This document shows, in pieces, positions 14,001 through 26,291 of a stretch of DNA of 64,000 nt. Source of the stretch: Neelides folsomi (taxonomy: Eukaryota; Arthropoda; Collembola; Neelipleona; Neelidae); the NCBI GenBank assembly GCA_034687125.1, contig JAQGBZ010000101.1, positions 124,001 through 188,000 of the forward strand, read 5' to 3'. The notes under the pieces were generated by a model that was given only the letters and a program-made list of their open reading frames with translations, was not told where the DNA came from and ran no database searches. Position 1 is the first letter of the stretch. Each line of letters begins with the position of its first letter. The translations under genes and the position numbers were made by a program.

Positions 14001-17000
14001 AGTAAAGTAATAGCTCATAAAAATCTATTTCTAGGCAAAACGTAATATTTTAACAACTTGCTAACATTGTTATCCGTAATAACGTAATAAGTATCCTTTG
14101 TATTTTATAAATCTGTTTGGCTAATTACGCCTTCTCAAAATGCAAATTATAAAACCAAACTCGTCACTCAACTGCAATAGAAATTTCGTAAAATGTGAAT
14201 GAAAATGGTCGATTTCGCAATATTCCAGATGAATGAAGGTAAATGTTTCCACAAGGGTTTGAAAGAGAATGTGTGGGTCCAACCGAATGCAAATTCACTC
14301 TCTATTAGATAGGAAGTGTAAACTTAATAAACGGAGGGTTATTTGCAAGGTTCGACTAACGTTCCAGGTGACGACTGTGTGTGGGTACGAGGACAGAGGA
14401 TATTGAATAGAGCACTGAATCAATAGAAGATTACTTGGTGTGTGGATCTGGTGAAGAGGAACGGTTCTCCACATGTACACTCTGTGAGTGTGTTGATGGC
14501 CCAACTTGGGACTTGAGCAAGAGGGAATGTGCTCAACCTTCTCCTGCTCCACTCCACTGGGATGAGATGCAATAGAATAGGGGATCCACGGATCATGAAT
14601 GCGGAAAAAATTTGCCAACAACCGGTCAAAGACTGTAAGAGTCTCGAGTAGGCACAAACTGCACAGTTGGAATTTACACAAAGGTATCCATCCCCAGTTG
14701 TGTTGTAGGAGGAGAGATAGCCTCGAGGGTAGCTGGGATGAAGCTCATTCATCCCTTTCCCAGCACTGACCTCCCTATCTCCCACCATCAACACAACAAC
14801 GGAGATCAACGAGCCTCGTCGTAATCCTCCAAAAGAAAACGAGTTACAACCAATGTGTACTAACAGACACAACGACACATGTAATAAAGGTAATAAACGC
14901 TCTCACAGACCTCACCATTGCAACGGCGAAAAAGGAGACGTTAGGAAAGAGTAGTTCGGCAGCCCAATATGCAACCACTGCTGCTATTAAACTATTAAAA
15001 AGAATTCGATGTCTTTAAATCTGTATGCACAGACAGCAACTCCTCGCTGTGCGAACGGCGGTGAGAAAAGAATAACAGGGGAGAGCAAATGACAATTTAC
15101 TCTTTTATTCTAGGCTTCGAGTTAAACTGTTAAGTAATCAAATGTGGGTCAACGTCGCCTGTTCCTATCAACCATACCGTGAATTTAAGCAGAACATGAC
15201 AAGGTACGGGCCATGATAAGCTACAAAGTAATGCTAGTTATGTACATAGTTATAATATGATGTGTATTAGATATTCTGTGATGCAAGCCAATGCATTCGA
15301 ATATCAACTACTACTATGATAATGAGTTCGGCGCACGCCTCTCTATTAATTATTTAGAGGTACTTCAATTACATGTAATACTTTCAAGTAAAAGTTTAAA
15401 TGAAAATGAATCTAAACCTCTAATGCTTTAAACGTTTTTACAACTTTAATGCCGCTTTAATTATTGTGTAAAATTATGAGAGTTGTTTGAGCTTTGACAA
15501 ACAACTTGAAACGTCATGACCACCTATTTTTTAAAGGATTAAGAACCATTAATAATAAAATACATAAAACCTCACGCTCTACAGAATTCGCATAATAAGT
15601 GTTTATTGTATGCAAATGTCTCCATGCTTTGTTTTAGATACAACCCATGATTGTAAACATTGTTTGTTATAAGCCGTTTTAACTTAATTATTTATAAAGT
15701 TATCACTTGAATATACAAATTAATCACGAGCAATGGATTTTAATAATGTTAAGCCTGCTCAGCTTGACTTAATGCACACGGATAATATGGTTATTTTATT
15801 TGTGTGCAGACACAGTGGTTATAAACAATATCGGTTATTACTAAACAAATTGAAAGAATTGAAACATCGTTTAGTATTATGATAACCACAAACATCCGCA
15901 CGATTTATATAATTAATATTAATTATAAATACATAAATAATATATACTAAAGACATTAAAATATAACTATGTATATTGGACTATATTGTATGATAACTTT
16001 TCATGTTATTCTATTTTGGTCTATTTAATTTACTTGTAACTAAACTTCGTTTATCAGGATGTATGTTTGTCAATAATATTAAAGATCGAAAGTGAAGCTG
16101 TAGCATTTTTTGTAACTTATATGTTAACATGTATTTATGTAGGTATGTAGATTAATATACATATTGATAAGTATAGTTATTCATTATAACTACAGATAGA
16201 TTATACGATTTAATAAAGTTAACTTTGTAATGTATAGTAGTTATGTTTAACTTTAGTACGCAAAATCAGTCGAAGATATTATTATCAGTAGAAATTCTCG
16301 ATATTGTCTGTTAAAGATGTGTCTGACACATTGTAACAAGAGAAGCGTTAATTCCATTCTCTAAATACACTTTGATTACTCAAAGGGAAAATTAGTGTTT
16401 TCAATTAAATTTAAATTGCTAATTGGCTTTTATTGTCCATATCTTCTCCATGAAGTTGACCTTGTATATTTGGGAAGAAAAATATGAGTCGTAATTTTAT
16501 TAATTTAGATAACGAACGTCCCAGAGCTCTTCAAAAGATCCAATTCTCCAAGTTTAATGGAAAAGTGAGAATCTGATTAGAAGGCCCTTCCAAATTTTAC
16601 GACTCTTAATAAAGTTAAAGTCATCTCGTATATGGTTGTAGACCTCGCCGTCTACGCAATGTATTCTCCCAGTAATGTGTAGTTATTTGAAAAGAGGAGA
16701 TGGAAGGAGACGATTGTAATCTTGAGAGTGAAGCTAAAGCCCCATTAGAGGATTTTCCTCAGTGAGTTAGTGAGTCTTTAGGGCTTTAGGACCTCGGAAT
16801 CTTTCTATATGTATGCACGAATTATACGTATTGCTCCCAAACTTCTAATGCATCCACGACATTTGTATTCAATCTCATAGAGGCTCTGGAGAGATAATCG
16901 GTTATAGCGAAGGAATTGGAGATTCCGCTCCTCCCAAACAAATCAATTCCTTTTAATTCAAAATTCAGATCCATTCCCCGTAATCCTTGCTGAGAGTATC

Positions 17001-20000
17001 GTAGTATAAGTAGAACTCGTTTTGGAACGAGGAGCGGAAAAGTAGAAGTTTAAAGGCAAAGTAAAACGGATTCAATTTTATGTTTTCACTTAAACATTTT
17101 AACTAACAACATTTTTGAATTTTTTGATTAGTATTTATCACCAGCATGGTAGTTTATTCTTTATGCAATACTATGATATTACATACTTGACAAAATGATT
17201 ACTAATGTATGAAATGAATATTAATTAAAACATTATAATAACAAATGAAAATTAGTATATACGTAATGTCAGAGAACCTACATACTTACAGATACTTACC
17301 CATAATCTTTAATTAAAATACATAATTTTTATTTTATTTTCATAATTAGATTGATCTAGCTTAAGGCAATTAATTAACTAAATGAATCTCTCACATCAAG
17401 CGTATTTGAAACTGACAAGAGAAAAAAGATTTCCAAATTGTTACATGTGTGGAAACGGAGGAGGTGTATCTTTGTAATTCCATTCAACCGATGGTGCACA
17501 ATTGTGTTTTGTTGATTCAATTGAACTTGCTTTCAAGCTGTAAAGCCCTTTAAACCAATTTCTTTGAATCTCTCCTTTATTTTATTTCATTATTTTTATT
17601 ATCCTCGTTAAAACGCATTAAGACTTTCTCTCTCGAGATTTTTAAAACAATCAATCTTGTCTCGAACTCCTCATGCTAATCCAAAATGAAACTCGTTTCA
17701 ATTCCACCTCCGCCCATTAAGTAAACAAATTACATTTTATTGCTTTTGAAAAGAACAATAAAATTATATGAATTGAACCAGCGGCTTGAATGTTCGTTAC
17801 TTGTTGAGCGAAGGACCTCAGATGGCAAATTGTAACAATAATGAAAACTGCTAGGAGTTTATTGAATCAGATGAGATATAGGCTAAGAATTTGCAAATTC
17901 CAATAGTCATATTTTACAACACTAATTTAATTGGGCAAATTATCAGCTTCGTGGCATTTCGATCTGTTCAACTCGTCCTGATCCAATGAAATATTATAGT
18001 TATTAAGATAGAGAAAATGAGTAATATAATTTGTAATTTGATTAGTGTATCATATCCTCCCTATTTCAAACAGGAAGATAATGGGCTTAATGCTTTAAGA
18101 AAAGGAAGTAAGGGTTTTTAGAGATCGTGTTTGGGTCTCGAAGAAAAACTCAATTTATTTTGCTCTTAAGCCGAGGCTGCATATATAAATTCTCTCGCTT
18201 TTGGGGAAAATAAGTTATGGGTCGTGGGTCGTGTTAGGAAGAGAGATTATAAATCTCCCTTAAGATCACTTCGTACCTCCTCGTTGGCCGCCTTGTTTCT
18301 GTTTCCCTTTCCGCTCGTCTGGCCAACCCAATGTGGTCGTGAAACAAGTGTATGAAAGAAACTCCTGAATTAAAAGACGAATCAACCCGTATGATTTATT
18401 AGGACGAAGAGCTCCTTGAATTATTCCCAACTTCTAAATAATGAAGCGAGGAATGGGAAATGAGATATTGCCATTATTTGCATCATCGTATCGACTCGAT
18501 GCCTCCGCCCCAAAACTTGAATAAAGAGAGAAGTCTCATGAGCTCAAACTTGAGAAACCCAAAGTTTCTCCGTGTTACAGAAACTTTGAGACGAAGATTC
18601 CACAGATAATTTTCCATTTACTCCTCTACAAATTAGGAGTGCGGCTATAGGGAGAGGTTCTTGGGGTTTTTAAGTAGCTAATCTCATGACATTTATCTTC
18701 TTCAAAAACGACAATGCTCCTTTCTTACGCAGATAAAACGAAGAAAAATTCGGTCCTATCAACCAGACGATCTGCTAAATACTTATGGATTCGTGACGCG
18801 AGTGAGATTAGCTTTACATCCCTATTCGCTCTATGCTTTCTCGCCCGTAAACGCAATTTCTCAATTCACCTTTTATCCTTTTTCAACTTTTCCACTCGTT
18901 ATATAAATGGGTTTAAAGGGGGTTATAATGAAAGTCTTCCTATAACAATTAGTTATGCCCAACGAAGTATAAAATATTTTAAACCTCCTTTCTGTCGGCT
19001 TCTAAATAATAATTAAGTTCTTGAGAGAGTAATGAAATACATTATGTGCATAGAAGTTAATTAAGGTTTGTCTACTTAAATAACTTTGTTTGACTTGAGT
19101 TGGGAGCAATTTAGTGTGAGAAATCCTTATATAACCCTATTGTATTTTCTTCATATACTCCTTTTTTAATTTCTTTTCAAAGGCTAAATCCGTGTTGATC
19201 CCTTGCGAATTGAAGAACTGGCAATCATCGGGTCGATTTGTATTTTTGGAGTTTAAAGGGCACAATAAAAGTTTTTTACACTCCCTGTCCACTCCGTCAC
19301 TTTGGAAGAGAGGCGGAGAATGAATTGAAGGACACTTCGGGGCCATGGGATATCCTTGTGAATTTTCGGAGCTAGGCCGGGGAAGAATATAAGAGAACTG
19401 GGACCAATTTCTTTTTTATAGATCCAACTTGGCCCATTTAATGTTTTTAAGGATTTGCAAATGTCAAAGGGGAAGAGGAAGAATGAGTTCTTAAACTCCC
19501 TATCCATCTAAGACCTGCTTTGAGAGGGGAGATATGAAGAAAAAACCTATCGGAGCGAAAAGAAAAGTTGAAAGGAACTCAGCGGGGCAGTGAAGGAACA
19601 AACAGAAAGATATGACTATTTGACTATCCACTTCCTCTTTCTTTTCCACTTCGTACCAAGTATTGATATCGGAACGATGAAAACGGGGATCTATAGATGA
19701 CATAAATATGAAACTTGAGCAATTGGCAATGAAGTGGAAGCGGATGTACTTAAAAACTTATGAACTGACCAACATTTCCATCAAGAAAATTTTTCATCCC
19801 TTGATCTATTATGAAAACCTTTTGAGAATGGATGCCTTACTTAGGCCTTCATTGTCATCCAATGACGTATTGATCCACCAGTTCTTAAATACATTTAACT
19901 TGTGACCTTGCGAGTAATATAAATGTTTAAAAACCACAAGTGCGCAAATTTTCCACAAAACAGGAAACACTGAGCTAAATAATGTTAATAAAATCATATT

Positions 20001-22749
20001 TTCTGCGAATTTGATTGATCTGCCTATTTAAAAAATGTTTTCATATTCCATATCGAATGGTTCTGACTTTAAGTAAAGATAGACTACGATTTAGATGATT
20101 ATACCAAGAAATAAACGTGCGAATGTAAAACACTTTTATGTTTGGTTCAACCTTCCTTTTGAGCATGCAAAGTTTAGAATAACATCCAAAATCCAATTGT
20201 TCGATTGTATGTAAATTCATTTTAAGATAATGTTGAAGTGAATATCAATCCGTTTGTTGAAAATGTGCAAAATGTACATAATTTGATAGGAAACAGAGTA
20301 GAACATTTTTGAATCGTTTAAAGATATAACCTCGCATGGTATTTGAAAATATCTGATCTTGGAGTATTTTCCTATCGCCATTCCCAGCTCAATGAGCATG
20401 AAAGATAGCGATTGATACAAGTTTGAAACTTTAGAGAGATTGAAAGAAACTAAAGAAGAAAATCCATTCCTTGTATTTGTGGGACCAACAATAAAATGCT
20501 TTTCATGCTTAACACACATGAAAGTTTATGAACTAAAGTTTCACCAACCAAGTACAAAAAAGAAACTAATTTTTCCGCCAGAATGGAGGAAATTGAATTT
20601 CTTCATTTTAAACTTTCAACATATACCTGTGCGTTTGGCTCAATTCAAATTTTGGCCTAGGACACGCCACATGGATGAAAAACATATATCCTAATAGCCA
20701 ATAATACATGCATGTATTCAATTTTGCAGAGGAACTCTTTGCTGATAAATATTTATGGATAAAAGTTCCAGCACGCGGAGATAAAGTTCCAAGTTTCATC
20801 CAAACTAAATCCACCCATTGTTTCTTCCTGCTTTCTCCTTAACATAACTTTGACTAGAGCGGAAATGGTGGATATACCAAATATAAATACATGTGTATCT
20901 ACTTATGCTGCGACTATCCTAGTGAATAATTTAATATACTAATATTTTATCGTTCTTCCATCTTTTCATTCGATTTTCAATTCCACAAGAACCAATTTCC
21001 TAATTACATCCTACGTACTAGTGACTACAGTATAATATATTATATTAGACATGTTCCTGCTCTCAAATCTAGTTTATTGAGTTAGTGGATAATCTACTTA
21101 AAATGGAAGATTTTAGTGCTAAAAACTAAAAAAGCTTTCCTCCTAATATCACAGAGTATTGAAACTCAGTTTTAATAATGTTAAGTACACGTTTATTAAT
21201 GTACTATTACTATCATCATTTCCTTATTATCTTGACATAACACATTAACTTAATTGTTTATATGCGATTTGATTTTCAAATTTGTTCGATGTTTGTCATC
21301 TTTAATGTTTAAAAAGCCAAGTACACGTATTTGTTCTTTAGAAAGATAAATAACATTTGACTGAATGTGATTTGTGATTATGACACATGGTACAGCATAA
21401 TATACATTTTGTCTACTGTATGTAGGTAATCAATTCATGTTGTGATTTACATCTCCGAATTGCCTTTTTATACTCATAACATAACCGATTCAATTTTTGC
21501 CTAAAAAGTAAATAAAATATTTGTTTATTTATTATAATTTATAATTTAATAATTTATTATGTTAAAACTTATTAAGTTAATACTTAATCACGCAAAGTGT
21601 CAAATTAAGGCAGGTATTGATTTGATATTATTGGAAAAAACCATTCAATAATAAGAGAAACATGCTCTCATCCATCCGTCATAAACTCAAAAGTCTTATA
21701 AGTGTATTAATCATAACTCATAAGTGTCATAAGCATAAAATAGGGTATTTACTATTTAGTTCGGCGTCTGTCAAAAGAGCCTTAGCTTTATGTAATGTCT
21801 TTCCCTACAATTAAGTATCCTTCAGTGTGAGCCAAAGGAGTTTAACATGTAATGAGTGGATAATGTTTTTCCATTGATATGAAAAGTGTCACTTCCAAAA
21901 GACGTTTCATCATCATCATCATGGCCATGAGTAAAATCGATAAAAATGTCTTGCTTGAGGCGGTTATTAGCTAACATAACAATCAACTATAGTTATGTAT
22001 GGCATATGCTTGGATATTCTAATAAAATTGTGCTTCTTCATCTTAAACGAAGGCAGTAAGGTTTTAATTTCTATTCTTTCCAAGTTAGATAAGAGTTTTT
22101 ATCAAATGTCGCGAGTGATTTTTTTTTACAAAATACAAAAGATGCCTAAACTTTTTCATCCATGCTAAGAATAGCTCAGGTGGATAAAAAATCATTTCAA
22201 ATAAGAAGATATCTTTCATATGGGATACAAATAATTTACAATTACACACAATTTGGTAATTTAATGTATTGTAAATATGATGTTTTTATAAGAACATTAT
22301 TAGTTATTAGGGAGAAAAAAATTGTTAGCTAAATTAATTTCTAGGCTTCACAAGACCTAAAAAGTCTTAAAATACTCAAAGCATTTGCCAAATGTGATGA
22401 GTGATGCGTCATATATAGATAATTCATAAGGTGGTTAATGCTTCGACTTGTATTCATGGAAGACTCTTGAAGTCAGTTTTTCAACCTACTCACTGAATAA
22501 ATAAAATTGCAAATGAAGAGAAAATCTCATTTTTCCAAGATATAAATAATATTGTTTAAACTTGCAGAGTATGAAATTAAAGATATTGTATGAGAAATCT
22601 CAATTGTCCAAAAATACTCTTTTCTAAAGGAGCGCTTATAAGTAGTTTTAACCGGTACATGGTGAAAAATTGGCAAACTTTGCCAAAAATCTTTTCATTC
22701 ATTGTGAGCTGAGGGTTTTGGATAAGTTACAAGATAAATCAGTGACCCT
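11029..22749. other. Long gene-poor interval, 11.7 kb
   Basis: Apart from the possible leader exon near 13.1 kb I find nothing I can support. AT-rich DNA (13.4-16.4, 19.7-22.6 kb) alternates with blocks of more balanced, GA/CT-rich sequence (11.0-13.3, 14.3-14.9, 16.4-18.8 kb). Open frames at 14295-14878 and 18714-19016 lack homology that I can recognise and convincing splice partners. The right-hand part may hold regulatory DNA or introns of a gene whose exons I failed to recognise. Confidence 0.4.
13138..13267 (-). other. Possible 5' untranslated exon of the RNF144-like gene
   Basis: On the minus strand a strong donor (CACCC|GTAAGTTC) lies at 13138, preceded by a less AT-rich stretch that is open in all three frames. 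The longest frame has no ATG, only a TTG after an in-frame TGA. The next plausible acceptor on this strand is TTTCAG just before the RNF144-like start (exon would begin at 11045). A noncoding leader exon is the simplest reading. The 5' boundary is a guess. Confidence 0.25.
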
Positions 22750-23164
22750 TGTAATGAGACGGCCCCTTCTGTCCCTGCATGCTTCTTCTCCCGAATGCCA
22801 GCTAGCTCTTGCTGAAACTGAAGAGGACTCCCACCAAGACAACGGCTCCGAATTCCCTAACTCTCTCGTGCCAATGATGTGTGATTGCTCTAGGATGGAT
22901 TTGTGGATACGACAGATTCCTTAATCCGCTAATCAATAAATCCTCTTCTCTCTCTGACTTGAAAGGTTAACTGAGTTTATTTAATACAAGAGATAATCGG
23001 AGAGCCTGATTTCCCATCCGCTCTTTTGCAAGAGAAGTAAACAAGTGCGCTTCCTTTGGCTATCAGATTCCAAGTCTTTTTTGTTCTTCTCTCCTCTCGC
23101 CCTCTGCCTAGACTCGAGGCATAGATCTCCTCACCCTCCGCCGACCCCTTGCCTTCCCCTTACA
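22750..23164 (-). repeat. 3' LTR of the retroelement (left copy)
   Basis: 415 bp, bounded by the short inverted repeat TGTAA...TTACA. It matches the right copy base for base except position 6 (T here, G there). It contains an ORF fragment shared with the other copy, which is a by-product of the repeat and not a gene. Confidence 0.9.
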
Positions 23165-23183
23165 TATCTTCCCCCTCAATTGT
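23165..23183 (-). other. Polypurine tract next to the 3' LTR
   Basis: The minus strand reads TTGAGGGGGAAGATA directly before the TGTAAGG start of the left LTR. A purine run at this place primes plus-strand DNA synthesis in LTR retroelements, and it fixes the orientation of the element. Confidence 0.65.
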
Positions 23184-24330
23184 CATCGAGGGCAAAGTCG
23201 TCGAAGGCAATTGCTGGGCAATCGTATGTCCCAGAGTGACGAGAAGTATGAAGTCTCCTTTGATGTTAAGTCTGCATGGCGATTACATCTTTAATCGAGC
23301 AATTTCCCCCCAAACAGCTAAACGCCAATTCAGCTTTTCTGTAAAGAGTGTTAGCTTGCTCGCCTTTACTCACCAAACGTTTGACTGTCTTAAAAGATCT
23401 TTGCAATTAATTCTTAAATTTTAACATCAATCGAAATATCCAATTTAAAATAACATTAATCCATTGAAAAATATATAAAATTCAATTTATATACAATTTC
23501 TATTAAACCAACCATGAAATTAGAAACGATAGGAAAGATTTACAGATGAATTGTTCATTTACTTTATATACTTAAATACTATACTTACAAACTATTAGTA
23601 TCATTTAATCATTATTTTTTAATTAATAATTGAAATTTAAAATAATCCAAATAATCTTGAGAGATTTCAACCAAAAAATAAAATTACTTCATTTAACTTT
23701 CAAACATTCTGATTTCCACAATCCATAATTTAATTTAATCCAAAAACCAGCTTTGCCTAAAATCGTTAATCCAAAACATTAACTTCTAAAATCTTTCATT
23801 TTGTGAACATAAATATTTAAAATCAATTATGTCATCATTTGCTTAAACGTGTTATACACTGACAATAAAAATTTTAAAAATGCCATGTCATATACCCAGA
23901 CATAAAACCCAACAAATGTTCATTTACCACACATTGTTGAAAACAAAGCAAGAATCTTTAAAGGTGATCAATCGATGAAACTCATATTGTTTTAAAGAGC
24001 AATTAGTTATACCCACCAATGTCTTAACATCGTGCAAAAATTTAAAATCATGATACATTGTGCTCGCCCACTATAATTTTCAAAACTCATCTGCCATTTA
24101 CTTCAGATGCGAAATTTTTTGCAATCAAATTATATAAACTTCAATTTACTAAAATATATCGTTGAAAATTTGAATTATTTAGAAAAATAAAAATTTTGAA
24201 ATTAAATACACAAATACTATTAATATATATCATAAAAATAATCTTAAGTAAACAACAAAAAGATTTAAAATTTAAAAATAAAACTGATTTAAAACCAATA
24301 CTTTTAAAATCTTAAAATATAATTCATAAC

Positions 24331-24435
24331 AGGATGCTATACACTTCATCCCTAAAAAGATAGAAACCAGGATGCCATTGATTTCATCCCAAAATAAAAT
24401 AAAAACCAGTATGCCATTGACTTCATCCCAAAAAA
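24331..24435. repeat. Short tandem repeat, three units of about 39 bp, inside the retroelement
   Basis: Three degenerate copies of a unit starting AGGATGCCATTGA and containing TTCATCCCAAAA begin at 24331, 24369 and 24408. They lie downstream of the gag remnant in the element's own orientation, in AT-rich DNA without coding signal. Confidence 0.7.
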
Positions 24436-24565
24436 CTTAAATAAAAGAATATTCTGGAATTAACATCTATTCTTATCTAATCCTGCCTGATAGCCCGCTT
24501 TAAACACTGCATCAAAACACTTATCACATGCACATACTTGATCATCGTCATAAGTCTTCTTCATC

Positions 24566-25434
24566 CTAGTCACCTTTCTCATGCATTAGACCGTAACCTT
24601 CAGTCACTTCTAGCGTATCACAGTTCTTAGCCAAATGCGAGGGATCACCGCAATTAAAACAACCTTTGTTCCCTTCGTCATTGAATTTTTTTGTCATCGA
24701 TTTGAGTTTTTGAATTAATGTTAGCATGCTCATTAGAGTTAATTCCATTGAGTTGTTGTTTGCTCCTCTGAATTAATTCTAAACATAACTCACATCGACA
24801 CGACTCTTCAATGTTTTTCTGGGAAAGGTAGAAAAAGGTACCATTGCTTTTTTATTGATCACTTAGGCATTGTAAAGCTAATTTCCCACTAGTGATATGC
24901 TCATCTGCATTCCATTTCTTAATATAACTCATGGCTAATTTAAGGTTCGGTTCAAAAGAATCAAAACCACTGCAAAAAAGTAAACCCAAATCATCATCCG
25001 ATTTGATGTCTTCACATTGCTACCCTTGTTCAATGTATTCCCAAACATATGACTCAACATAATCCCATGCATGCATACGTTTATTCAAAAGAGCGTTTCT
25101 CCTCTCTTTTTTAAATTCATAAGTTTTATAACGAGAATTTAATATATCCTTGAAGCTACTCAACTTTGAACCTTATCTCGATTTACATTAAACCACAATT
25201 TTAAATCCCCAGTCAATACCGACCTGAATGAATTGACAAATCCTCAGCAATACCTTGAGCGAGAATAAATGATTCTAATTCCATTATGAACCACGTCGCT
25301 GATTGTCTTTTAGGATTAAACAAGTTAAATAACCTAAACTGACGATACGTTAATCGAATATCCCACAATCTTACTGCCTTTGCATAATATTGAATTAATT
25401 TGTATCGACCCCACAATCCTTCGACTTTCGTCAA
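24566..25434 (-). pseudogene. Broken retroelement gag remnant with CCHC zinc knuckle
   Basis: Read right to left, 25434..25213 gives a gag-like segment (RQSATWFIMELESFILAQG). Further fragments in shifted frames follow, including a stretch resembling ITSGKLALQCLSDQ. The last piece, 24748..24566, holds CFNCGDPSHLAKNC, a CX2CX4HX4C zinc knuckle as in retroelement nucleocapsid. Frameshifts and stops separate these parts, so no intact gag polyprotein is encoded. Nothing resembling protease or polymerase follows. Confidence 0.7.
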
Positions 25435-25630
25435 GAATTGAATTAATTTAGTTCAATCCCACAATCCTTCGACCTCCGTCAAGAAATGAATTAATTGGTA
25501 GCAACCCCACAATCCTTCGTCTTGCGACATGAATTGAATTTATTGGTAGCGACCCCACAATCCTCCGTCTTTCAACAAGAATTGAATTAATTGGTATCAA
25601 CCCCACAAGCTTACGACTTTCGTCAAACTT
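25391..25630. repeat. Five tandem 48-bp repeats in the retroelement leader
   Basis: Five consecutive units of exactly 48 bp begin at 25391, 25439, 25487, 25535 and 25583, each starting TGAATT(A/T)ATT and containing CCCCACAA or a close variant. Because 48 is a multiple of three, the minus strand encodes a 16-residue repeat (RRIVGLLPINSI-like) in an ORF over 25759..25448. That ORF begins at GTG, not ATG. The array lies between the 5' LTR and the gag remnant. Confidence 0.85.
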
Positions 25631-25876
25631 GAGTTTTCCCCCAATTCTACGGCATTTGCCAAGAATTGAAATTAAAGTTGAGATTTCCTCTTGAGAATTG
25701 AGTCTCACAAGGAAGTGCGGAGTGGAGGACCGACGCTTCCTTTGTGCTTTTTTCTTCACGATGAATTCTCGCTTGCGCGCCGCCTTCCTTCCTCGTTGTG
25801 GAGAGGAAAAAGATAGATGCCACCTTCTCCTTATCCAATTCGCCGTCCGGGTCTTGTTCGAGCAGTCAGGCTACAA

Positions 25877-26291
25877 TGTAAGGAGACGGCCCCTTCTGTC
25901 CCTGCATGCTTCTTCTCCCGAATGCCAGCTAGCTCTTGCTGAAACTGAAGAGGACTCCCACCAAGACAACGGCTCCGAATTCCCTAACTCTCTCGTGCCA
26001 ATGATGTGTGATTGCTCTAGGATGGATTTGTGGATACGACAGATTCCTTAATCCGCTAATCAATAAATCCTCTTCTCTCTCTGACTTGAAAGGTTAACTG
26101 AGTTTATTTAATACAAGAGATAATCGGAGAGCCTGATTTCCCATCCGCTCTTTTGCAAGAGAAGTAAACAAGTGCGCTTCCTTTGGCTATCAGATTCCAA
26201 GTCTTTTTTGTTCTTCTCTCCTCTCGCCCTCTGCCTAGACTCGAGGCATAGATCTCCTCACCCTCCGCCGACCCCTTGCCTTCCCCTTACA
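25877..26291 (-). repeat. 5' LTR of the retroelement (right copy)
   Basis: 415 bp, TGTAA to TTACA, nearly identical to the left copy 3.1 kb away. The base run directly inside it on the minus strand (TTGTAGCCTGACTGCTCG) is where a tRNA primer site should be. It does not begin TGG, and I cannot match it to a specific tRNA end. Confidence 0.9.

Larger units (their letters stand above)
22750..26291 (-). mobile_element. Non-autonomous LTR retroelement, 3.54 kb, minus orientation
   Basis: Two 415-bp direct repeats, each starting TGTAA and ending TTACA, flank a 2712-bp interior. Orientation is minus on two grounds: a purine tract (GAGGGGGAAGA on the minus strand) abuts the left LTR where the 3' LTR is expected, and a gag zinc knuckle reads on the minus strand. 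No reverse transcriptase, integrase or protease pattern is visible, and the interior is too short for a full pol. It is therefore a deleted or LARD-like element that would need enzymes in trans. The LTRs differ at only one position that I could find, so insertion or gene conversion is recent. Flanking bases (CCCT left, CGCT right) do not form a clean target duplication. The zinc knuckle type fits the copia superfamily, but the superfamily is not certain. Confidence 0.85.

Noticed and set aside
14295-14878. Two overlapping minus-strand ORFs of 128 and 152 codons
   Set aside because: They overlap in different frames on a less AT-rich patch where stops are rarer, and neither has recognisable motifs.
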